Shown here: piece by piece, positions 1 through 4,972 of the stretch
Position numbering within the stretch: position 1 is the stretch's first letter
Layout of the letters: every line of letters begins with the position of its first letter
Source: an uncultured Bacteroidales bacterium
GTDB lineage: Bacteria; Bacteroidota; Bacteroidia; Bacteroidales; UBA932
Length of the DNA stretch: 7,509 nucleotides
NCBI GenBank assembly: GCA_934678915.1
Contig: CAKUSF010000103.1
Span: 1-7,509, forward strand
Reading direction: 5' to 3'
Notes under the pieces: model-generated
What the model saw: only the letters and a program-made list of their open reading frames with translations
Told to the model about the DNA's origin: nothing
Database searches by the model: none
Made by a program: the position numbers and the translations under genes

Positions 1-575
1 CCATAGCCCCTGTTGCTGACCACAAACGGGATGGAGACCTTGGTGTTGTACTGGAACAGTTCCTCGTTGCCGCCCTTGTGGTTAAACTCCAAGGACTGAT
101 GCTGGCCAAGACCGTAGAACGCCTCATCCTGCGGAGAATCGAAAGTGAAGAGCGAGGAATATTCATGCCTTCCCTCGACAGTAATCGGGGTGAACGACAT
201 CGTGTTGCCGCCCAAGATAGTTGAACCATTCTTGTCCGCGAAACTGACCGCTCCGTCCCTTAACCTGACAGAAGCCGTCACTGATGAAGTGACAACGGAG
301 ACCGTGCTGTCAGTGGAGGACACGGTGAATTTCGGTTTTGATTCAGACGGGACAATGATGAGACTTTTCCTGTCTGTGAACCGGGTCTCAGGAGTCGCTG
401 TGACTCTTACAAGATTGTCGCCTTTCACCTGAAGCCGCACCAACGCTGGTCCATCGTTATTTCTGTCCGAAACTTGGACAGTAACACCGTCCGGATTCTG
501 TTTCCAATTCTGACCGCTGCATCCAACTGCCACTGCGAGAGCTAACGTGATTGAAATGATTCTGACTATTTTCAT
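1..575 (-). CDS. GH31 family glycosidase lipoprotein, N-terminal part (cut by window edge)
   Basis: The frame starts at an ATG at 573-575 and stays open to the left edge, giving 191 complete codons of a protein that in this family is usually 700-950 residues. Residues 1-19 form a lipoprotein signal peptide: basic start, hydrophobic core, then A-V-G-C with the lipidated cysteine at 19. Residues about 25-191 read as the beta-rich N-terminal domain that precedes the catalytic barrel in glycoside hydrolase family 31. The clearest signature is FYGLGQHQ at 153-160, followed by FQYNTKVSIPF at 174-184, as in Bacteroidales alpha-xylosidase/alpha-glucosidase-like enzymes. The catalytic acids lie outside the window, so substrate cannot be judged; alpha-xylosidase is a guess from the QHQ-type motif. 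It is probably envelope-anchored and acts on alpha-linked glycans. It follows the sigma/anti-sigma operon in the same direction but is 128 bases away with its own candidate promoter, so it is probably separate. Confidence 0.85.
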   Translation of the reverse strand, partial: MKIVRIISITLALAVAVGCSGQNWKQNPDGVTVQVSDRNNDGPALVRLQVKGDNLVRVTATPETRFTDRKSLIIVPSESKPKFTVSSTDSTVSVVTSSVTASVRLRDGAVSFADKNGSTILGGNTMSFTPITVEGRHEYSSLFTFDSPQDEAFYGLGQHQSLEFNHKGGNEELFQYNTKVSIPFVVSNRGY

Positions 576-612
576 TATGGTTAAAATATTGATTATCAGT
601 AAATATTTTAGA

Positions 613-620
613 CAAACTTA
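613..620 (-). promoter_or_regulatory. Candidate Bacteroidetes -7 box for the GH31 gene
   Basis: Read on the minus strand, TAAGTTTG matches the Bacteroidetes -7 consensus TAnnTTTG exactly. It lies 37 bases upstream of the GH31 ATG, giving a leader of roughly 30 bases that is A/T-rich, as is usual in this phylum. I do not see a well-placed TTTG -33 box, so the call rests on the -7 element and its position. Confidence 0.45.
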
Positions 621-663
621 CGAAAATAATCAAGAACGGCATAGTCTATCCTTCAAGTCAGGC

Positions 664-701
664 AAAAAAAGCGCATCATTTGTCAAGATAATACAGCTTT
701 A
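664..701 (-). terminator. Weak candidate terminator after the anti-sigma gene
   Basis: Just after the anti-sigma stop codon, the minus strand reads AAAGC, then about 24 bases, then GCTTT running into a stretch of seven T (664-670 on the plus strand is all A). The outer 5 bp stem can be extended by an inner ATC/GAT pairing. The loop is large and the stem weak, so this is tentative, but its position between two same-strand genes is right for a transcript end. Confidence 0.25.
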
Positions 702-703
702 CG

Positions 704-1369
704 TCAGCGGCTCAGAATTTCACGTGCCTTCTCTGAGTATGGACTCTGCGAGTCAGCAATGGATTTAAGCAGACGGTGTGCCTTTCTGTCCCGGCCTTGC
801 ATCATCAAGGTGATGGCCTCAAGCCAATCGACTTCGTAGAGGTGCTGCTGAAGAAGGGCGTGGCGGTAACGGGACTCGTCATCGGCAGCCGGAGTATTAA
901 GGCCTCCCTCAATCTGGAGACGGGCCCCAGCAAGGGCTGATGACGCGGAGGAATATTCATTGGCAGCGATTTGTGAATATGCAAGTGTGAGAAGACTGTC
1001 AAGCGAGTTGCCGTCACGGGAGACAGGAGGCACCAGTTCGGAGAAGCACTCGCTGCCGATGGCTTTGATGGCATTGGATTGCCGGATGGAATAGCCTGTC
1101 AGGATGATGACTATGGAAGCTGCAGCGGAGGATGTCCATATGATCACCCTGCGCAGGATGCGCTTACGTTGAAGATCTGCCTCAACGTCCGCGAGCATAT
1201 TCTTCAAATGGGCTGTCTGAACCGCTTCGGCAATGGTTCGCTGGGCCTCAACCTCGCCGCGAAGAGTCTCATCCTCACGCAGTTCCTTCTCAAAGGCCGC
1301 CTTCTCGTCTTCGGGCATCGCTCCGATGAGATATTCATCAATCCTGTTATTTCGTTCTATGTCAGTCAT
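704..1369 (-). CDS. Probable membrane-anchored anti-sigma factor with TPR-like extracytoplasmic domain
   Basis: A 221-residue protein, third gene of the metacaspase-sigma operon; its ATG follows the sigma stop codon by 8 bases. The N-terminus (about 1-70) contains IDEYLIGAMPEDEKAAFEKE (10-29), the pattern found at the cytoplasmic start of many Bacteroidetes anti-sigma factors (YL-G-L-E---FE--L). The zinc-finger HxxxCxxC motif is absent; the only cysteine is at 108. One hydrophobic span (about 75-93) follows a basic stretch (68-74), predicting cytoplasmic N-terminus and periplasmic C-terminus. Residues 122-221 are helical with two TPR-like units, around 127-150 and 182-218. By position, layout and partner gene, it should hold the neighbouring ECF sigma at the membrane and sense something through its outer domain. 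The anti-sigma role is inference from these features; a TPR membrane protein of other function is possible. Confidence 0.72.
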   Translation of the reverse strand: MTDIERNNRIDEYLIGAMPEDEKAAFEKELREDETLRGEVEAQRTIAEAVQTAHLKNMLADVEADLQRKRILRRVIIWTSSAAASIVIILTGYSIRQSNAIKAIGSECFSELVPPVSRDGNSLDSLLTLAYSQIAANEYSSASSALAGARLQIEGGLNTPAADDESRYRHALLQQHLYEVDWLEAITLMMQGRDRKAHRLLKSIADSQSPYSEKAREILSR

Positions 1370-1377
1370 CGCTTCGC

Positions 1378-1938
1378 CTATAATTTCTTAAACTTCTCAA
1401 CCATCTCCCTGAGCTTCCGCATGCACTTGAATTTCTGAGCCTTGACAGAGTCCGCGCTGTTGTAGCCGAGTTTCTTTGCGATTTCGGCTCCGGAAAGCCT
1501 GTCCCAGTACTGCGCTCCAAGGAGTTTACGGCAGGGAGATTTCATAGAATTAACCATCCGGACGACAAAGTCAAGTAATTCGCTACGGCTTGACGCTTCT
1601 TCTTGATCGTTCGCGGACATGTCCTTTCCTTCTATGGACTCTTGATATTCAGTACATTTGCTTGCCTTTCGGTCTCTTGACATCATCAGGTGCCTTCCAA
1701 TGGAAAAGAGGTAAGTTTCCAAAGCGCAGGTCAGTCCTTGAACCGTCAGCCTGCCATTCTGCACGTTGCGCCAGAGTTCGATGCACGAGTCTTGGAACAG
1801 CTCTGTGATGTAGGCTTCGTCTTTGGAATATGCCTTCTTGAAATATGCGAAGAAGACTTGCCTGGACTTCTTGTAGAACTGCCCGATCACACGGTCATCG
1901 TTGTCACGGAAACCTTTTATGTAGTCTGCATCGGTCAT
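1378..1938 (-). CDS. ECF-type RNA polymerase sigma factor (sigma-70 family)
   Basis: A 186-residue protein of typical ECF size with only regions 2 and 4. Region 2 spans about 18-92: FYKKSRQVFFAYFKK, then ELFQDSCIELWRN (46-58, the core-binding helix) and LETYLFSIGRHLMM (73-86, the W-YL-I-RN-like promoter-melting segment). Region 4 spans about 118-182, with the helix-turn-helix RLSGAEIAKKLGYNSADSVK at 147-166 followed by a basic recognition helix. It should direct RNA polymerase to a small regulon. It is translated directly after the metacaspase: stop codon, two bases, then ATG, which implies coupled translation. The gene just downstream is the likely anti-sigma factor. Its own operon promoter and the CHAT gene promoter share a 37-base block, making them the first candidates for its targets. 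Confidence 0.9.
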   Translation of the reverse strand: MTDADYIKGFRDNDDRVIGQFYKKSRQVFFAYFKKAYSKDEAYITELFQDSCIELWRNVQNGRLTVQGLTCALETYLFSIGRHLMMSRDRKASKCTEYQESIEGKDMSANDQEEASSRSELLDFVVRMVNSMKSPCRKLLGAQYWDRLSGAEIAKKLGYNSADSVKAQKFKCMRKLREMVEKFKKL

Positions 1939-1940
1939 AT

Positions 1941-2888
1941 TCAGAGAATTGTTTCGGATGTATTTCTGCCTTTGGAAGGTCGGTGCCCTTCGACAAGCTC
2001 AGGGACCGCCTTGAGCGGATCATCTTCAAAAACCGACATAGCTTTTCCAAGCGGATTCCCTTCAATGTCAATTTCTTGAGGATAGCGGACGATTTTATCC
2101 ATCGCATCAGTCCACAGCGTCAGCACATCGGAGTAATGAGTCGTGGAGAGGTCAACATCGCTGCCCGCTATCACGTAGGACAGACAGCCGTAGAACTGTC
2201 CGTCCGGAGCCTTGCACTCGTAGTTCGTCTGGTAGGATTTGCACGCCCCGACGAACAGCCACTTGACCGGATTGCTCTTGCCGGTTTCAGGCACCGACCG
2301 CATCGGAATGATGAACTTCTCGTCAGTTCCGCGGAAATATTCATTCTCCTCCTGCCCCCTTGAGCCGCTTCCGCTGTGGCAGGCATCAGAAACGACAGTG
2401 ATCCTTCCCTTCGGACCGACTTTCCCGCGCAGCTTCAGCAAGTAGGCATTGAGTTCATCGTCAATCAGATGATTCTCACCCTCATAGACCCCAGCGACAT
2501 ATTTCTTTCCCGCATCGTAAGGCACCCAAGCCTCGTCAAACCCGTCCTCCTCGTCACCGTCAAGATCCGTAACCTGCTGCCCGTGGCCGGAGAAATGAAT
2601 ATAAACCACATCGCCCTTGCCGGCTGTCTTGGCCAACCTCCCCAATGCCGACAGAATCCTCATCTTCGTCGCTGACTCATTGGTGATAGTCTCTATGCAC
2701 TCCCCTTTCATCCCTTGCCCCAGCAGAAACTCCCGCACGATCCTGACATCATTGTCCCCATGCACCCTCGTCCACCCCGACCCAACCGGATACTCTCCTA
2801 TCCCGACCAACAGGGCACGCCTCTCCTGCGCTGCCACGGTGACAGAGGACAGAAGAATCAGGAATATGCAGATAGTCGTTCTTAACAT
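1941..2888 (-). CDS. Secreted type I metacaspase-like cysteine peptidase (peptidase C14, caspase family)
   Basis: A 315-residue protein, first gene of the operon. The ATG at 2886-2888 is chosen because a clean signal peptide starts there (MLRTTICIFLILLSSVTVAA, cleavage after about A20); a further-upstream ATG would add 13 residues and overlap the promoter block. The caspase fold starts with ERRALLVGIGEYP (22-34). The catalytic histidine is H102 in HFSGHGQQ, and the nucleophile is C170 in DACHSGSGSR. DLDGDEEDGFDEAWVPYDA (108-126) is the acidic segment of type I metacaspases; with D168 it predicts cleavage after Arg or Lys rather than Asp (family knowledge plus inference). Both catalytic residues are present, so it should be active. 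Predicted location is the periplasm or outside the cell. The last 20 or so residues are odd: residues 293-302 are encoded by a REP-like hairpin, which appears to have replaced or extended the natural C-terminus. Confidence 0.88.
   Translation of the reverse strand: MLRTTICIFLILLSSVTVAAQERRALLVGIGEYPVGSGWTRVHGDNDVRIVREFLLGQGMKGECIETITNESATKMRILSALGRLAKTAGKGDVVYIHFSGHGQQVTDLDGDEEDGFDEAWVPYDAGKKYVAGVYEGENHLIDDELNAYLLKLRGKVGPKGRITVVSDACHSGSGSRGQEENEYFRGTDEKFIIPMRSVPETGKSNPVKWLFVGACKSYQTNYECKAPDGQFYGCLSYVIAGSDVDLSTTHYSDVLTLWTDAMDKIVRYPQEIDIEGNPLGKAMSVFEDDPLKAVPELVEGHRPSKGRNTSETIL
1981..2008. repeat. REP-like palindromic element inside the 3' end of the metacaspase gene
   Basis: The core CCTTCGACAAGCTCAGG is a dispersed-repeat word that I recognise from many bacterial genomes, where it often appears translated as PELVEG or FDKLR. 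Here CGGT (1981-1984), a one-base bulge, and CCCT (1986-1989) pair with AGGG (2001-2004) and ACCG (2005-2008), an 8 bp stem with an 11-base loop. A second small stem, CCGC/GCGG at 2006-2018, overlaps its edge. On the minus strand it encodes AVPELVEG near the metacaspase C-terminus and lies 43 bases before the sigma gene start. Copy number in this genome cannot be seen from one window. Confidence 0.6.
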
Positions 2889-2896
2889 TTCATTCG

Positions 2897-2933
2897 CACA
2901 TGTACACAAAAATAGGCAATATTTCACAATTTA
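2897..2933 (-). promoter_or_regulatory. Promoter block of the metacaspase-sigma-anti-sigma operon (shared with the CHAT gene)
   Basis: This 37-base stretch matches the block upstream of the CHAT gene (7202-7238) at 30 of 37 positions without gaps. It lies 8 bases before the metacaspase ATG. Two readings are possible. TATTTTTG (2907-2914) fits the housekeeping TAnnTTTG box. Alternatively, TTGTGAA and TGTACA separated by 16 bases have the spacing of an ECF -35/-10 pair, with GGTAAA at the second position in the CHAT copy. The second reading would make it a self-regulated ECF promoter with a very short leader. The repeat itself is certain; which sigma factor uses it is inference. Confidence 0.6.
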
Positions 2934-2999
2934 CTGTTTACCTTTCAGATAATCCGGCATTAAATCCAAGAATGTTTTTAATCAAAAGATATTTCAAAA

Positions 3000-4505
3000 A
3001 TGAAAAGAACAGTTATTCTTTGTGTCATCGGGGCGGTCATCTCAATGATGACCGCCAAAGCTCAGGATGTCGAAACGATCTATTACGACAGCGACGGACA
3101 GGTTGTCAAAGTGAAGGAATTTGCTGACTACTACCGGATCATAGAATCCGGGAACTCTTTTCCTAAGATGTTCAGGGATTACTATTGTACCGGGGAGAAA
3201 TTCCGGACCGGAGGAAAAGTAGTGGGCATCGATGGTGATGGCTCATTTGTGCTCGACGGGAACATCAAGCAGTATCACAAGAACGGGAATCTTCAGATTG
3301 AATGCCAGTACGTGAATGGAAAGCTAAACGGGAAATACAGCGAATATCACGAGGACGGTGGACGTTATGAGAGGATGTACGAGGATGGTGTCCCTACCGA
3401 AGAATGGGGATGCTTCTATGACAGCAAGGGGAATATGTCCCGTGTGGATGACAATGGAAAACCATACCATGTGACATTGCACGAGTCCGACCGTTATAAT
3501 GTCCTGTCAGGTGGCCAGTTGTGGCAGTCATATTCTGACGGAAGTGTCAGTGTCGCCGCACAGCTTCACCCTATCAGGGAATATGGGAAGTACTATCGCT
3601 TGGACATATTCCTTGGCAACAGTTCCTTGGAGACGATAGATTTTGACCCCACTGCTGTCAAGATGTACCAGAAAGACAAGAGCGGCAAACGGGCCTCAGT
3701 CAGAAGTGTCTCCGGGAATGAATTCAAAAACAAGATTGACAAACGACATAGGTCCAAAGGTTTTTGGTATGCTGTAGCCCAAGGAGTAGCTGCTGGTTAT
3801 GCAGGCAATAGTGCTGCCGCCACAGTCACCAACAATGGGACAGTGGCCGTCACCAGTCAATACAGCAACGCCAATGCATTATACGCACAACAAATCGCCA
3901 ATCAGAACGTCCAATCCTACGAGAATGCCCTGGCCGAAGAAATGTCTGTGCTGTCCGACAGTTATCTGGTGGCGGATGACCTTAATCCCGGATTCTATCT
4001 TTCAGGCTTTGTCCTTTTTGACAATAACTCAAGCGAAGAGGCCGAAGTTGTCATTCCTGTGAACGGACAAGACTTTGTTTTCCGCTTCAACGACCTTGAC
4101 AATAAGGAAAGCGGCTCATGGGCTCCTATCAAGGATGTCAGCAAAGTTGGTTTCTCATTGGCTTTGTCCCCGATGGTTTCAAGATACCTCGACGATGGCG
4201 GATCCAGAGCAGAGATTTCCGCTTATGAGGCATCATTGATCAGCAACTTGAATTCCATGCAAAGTGATTTGATTTTTGACAATAAGGATGTGAAATATTC
4301 CATAATAATGGAGGTTGTCTCTGCTGATGAGGATGACGCGGAACTCAGAGGATGGGCCTATCTCTACGACAATTCCACCCTAGAGAAACTCGCTTCGTCA
4401 AAAATCAGAGCCGAAGGCGGAAGGGGTTCCACTTTCAACCTGAGGCTAGAGAAATCCCTCAGCAGGGCAGCGAAAAACCTGCTCTCCGTGATTAAGGCGA
4501 AATAA
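3000..4505 (+). CDS. Secreted protein with YwqK/MORN-like repeats and unknown C-terminal domain
   Basis: A 501-residue exported protein divergent from the metacaspase operon, with 111 bases between the two start codons. Residues 1-21 form a signal peptide ending A-K-A, with no lipobox. Residues about 86-148 hold about three units of the YwqK/MORN-like type: GNIKQYHKNGNLQIECQYVN (87-106), then GKLNGKYSEYHEDG (107-120) and YEDGVPTEEWGCFYDSKGN (127-145). Residues 225-253 are rich in Lys and Arg and look like an exposed linker. After it comes a small-residue, Asn/Gln-rich stretch (258-306), then a beta-rich region (about 322-400) with VVIPVNGQDFVFRF (350-363). I do not recognise a catalytic domain. 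YwqK-type repeats are common in extracellular or toxin-related proteins but do not define a function. Its position between two exported peptidases suggests a partner, scaffold or substrate. No clear promoter was found upstream on this strand. Confidence 0.8.
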   Translation: MKRTVILCVIGAVISMMTAKAQDVETIYYDSDGQVVKVKEFADYYRIIESGNSFPKMFRDYYCTGEKFRTGGKVVGIDGDGSFVLDGNIKQYHKNGNLQIECQYVNGKLNGKYSEYHEDGGRYERMYEDGVPTEEWGCFYDSKGNMSRVDDNGKPYHVTLHESDRYNVLSGGQLWQSYSDGSVSVAAQLHPIREYGKYYRLDIFLGNSSLETIDFDPTAVKMYQKDKSGKRASVRSVSGNEFKNKIDKRHRSKGFWYAVAQGVAAGYAGNSAAATVTNNGTVAVTSQYSNANALYAQQIANQNVQSYENALAEEMSVLSDSYLVADDLNPGFYLSGFVLFDNNSSEEAEVVIPVNGQDFVFRFNDLDNKESGSWAPIKDVSKVGFSLALSPMVSRYLDDGGSRAEISAYEASLISNLNSMQSDLIFDNKDVKYSIIMEVVSADEDDAELRGWAYLYDNSTLEKLASSKIRAEGGRGSTFNLRLEKSLSRAAKNLLSVIKAK

Positions 4506-4643
4506 GTGACTGCTATAGCGATTAACACCGAGAACTGGTTTGCAGGTGAAATCACAAAAGGTAATTACAGTCATGATGGAAATGTGAGGACACTCACTAT
4601 TCAGTATAACGGCTGTAAATATTGGAAAAGGAGATATCGCTAA
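4506..4643 (+). other. Doubtful 45-codon frame directly after the repeat-protein stop codon
   Basis: Immediately after the TAA of the repeat-protein gene, in the same frame, a GTG opens a 45-codon frame ending at 4641-4643. Part of it reads like protein (NTENWFAGEITKGNYSHDG, then LTIQYNGCKYWKRRYR). It could be a remnant of a lost coding segment, a readthrough tail, or chance. It lies before the terminator at 4667, so it would be in the same transcript. No start signal supports it as a gene. Confidence 0.15.
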
Positions 4644-4666
4644 GATTTTTGATTTGAGCACATAGA

Positions 4667-4696
4667 TAAAAGGAGAGGCATTGCCCTCTCCTTTTA
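4667..4696. terminator. Strong bidirectional rho-independent terminator
   Basis: AAAAGGAGAGG (4668-4678) pairs perfectly with CCTCTCCTTTT (4685-4695) around a 6-base loop; a T-A pair at 4667/4696 makes 12 bp. The stem ends in T-runs on both strands, so it can stop transcription from the plus-strand repeat-protein gene and from the minus-strand CHAT gene, which converge on it. It lies 162 bases after the first stop codon and 277 bases beyond the second. Confidence 0.85.
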
Positions 4697-4750
4697 CTAT
4701 CTCTGCATTGTTCGTCACCAAAATCAACCGTGATGCCGTGGCAGATAAGC

Positions 4751-4769
4751 AACTAGCGCACAGCTAGTT
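4751..4769. repeat. Perfect 7 bp hairpin
   Basis: AACTAGC (4751-4757) and GCTAGTT (4763-4769) form a perfect inverted repeat around GCACA. TAAGCAA occurs on both sides of it as a short direct repeat. There is no T-run, so it is not a standard terminator. A second hairpin follows 10 bases later. Confidence 0.5.
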
Positions 4770-4779
4770 AAGCAATCAC

Positions 4780-4801
4780 CTTTAGTGCAACCCAGCTAAA
4801 G
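4780..4801. repeat. 6 bp hairpin next to the previous one
   Basis: CTTTAG (4780-4785) and CTAAAG (4796-4801) are a perfect inverted repeat around a 10-base loop. Together with the hairpin at 4751-4769 it makes a two-stem structured segment downstream of the CHAT gene. Function is not evident. Confidence 0.35.
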
Positions 4802-4886
4802 ACAACTTGTCAAGTAGCTCATTTTCAGCGAGATGCCCGCCACGCTCTTTCCGAGAACTTAATATCTCCATGAAATCGGCAGGCAT
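4782..4886 (-). other. Doubtful 34-codon frame
   Basis: An ATG, preceded directly by an in-frame TAA, opens 34 codons on the minus strand that read MPADFMEILSSRKERGGH and end LLDKLSLAGLH. The composition is protein-like, with an amphipathic helical look, but I recognise no family and see no start signal. It may be a fragment of a decayed gene or of a dispersed repeat. It lies 86 bases after the CHAT stop codon. Confidence 0.18.
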
Positions 4887-4972
4887 TTATTCCTAAACAC
4901 TCTTTGACCAGACATTCCTAAAAATCTGGGAACCCTCGAAACGGATCCAAGTCACGACAAGTCATTGTGCAA

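Larger units (their letters stand above)
4506..4972. other. 467-base gap between convergent genes
   Basis: No convincing gene lies here. The left part holds a doubtful 45-codon tail frame and a strong bidirectional terminator. The middle holds two hairpins (4751-4769 and 4780-4801). The right part holds a doubtful 34-codon minus-strand frame and a 9-base direct repeat, ATTCCTAAA, at 4889-4897 and 4914-4922. I see no tRNA, rRNA, CRISPR or transposon ends. The mix of short protein-like frames broken by stops suggests decayed sequence or a dispersed noncoding repeat. Confidence 0.5.

Noticed and set aside
145..432. A 95-codon plus-strand frame opposite the GH31 gene
   Set aside because: The minus strand carries a continuous GH31 frame with lipobox and family motifs through the same bases, so this is its shadow.
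150..2352. Recurring word GAATATTC / GGAATATTCAT in several places
   Set aside because: It falls inside coding regions and two copies simply encode EYSS; spacing and orientation show no pattern.
1079..2363. Several plus-strand open frames of 70-170 codons opposite the sigma, anti-sigma and metacaspase genes
   Set aside because: They overlap well-supported genes on the other strand, show no family motifs, and their composition is that of antisense shadows.
2889..2927. Upstream ATG that would add 13 residues to the metacaspase
   Set aside because: It would put the start inside the conserved promoter block and bury the signal peptide; the ATG at 2888 starts exactly at a standard signal peptide.
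4745..4801. Integron attC-like site (GTTAAGC fits the GTTRRRY core)
   Set aside because: The matching RYYYAAC arm is missing, the stem is too short, and there is no integrase or cassette array nearby.
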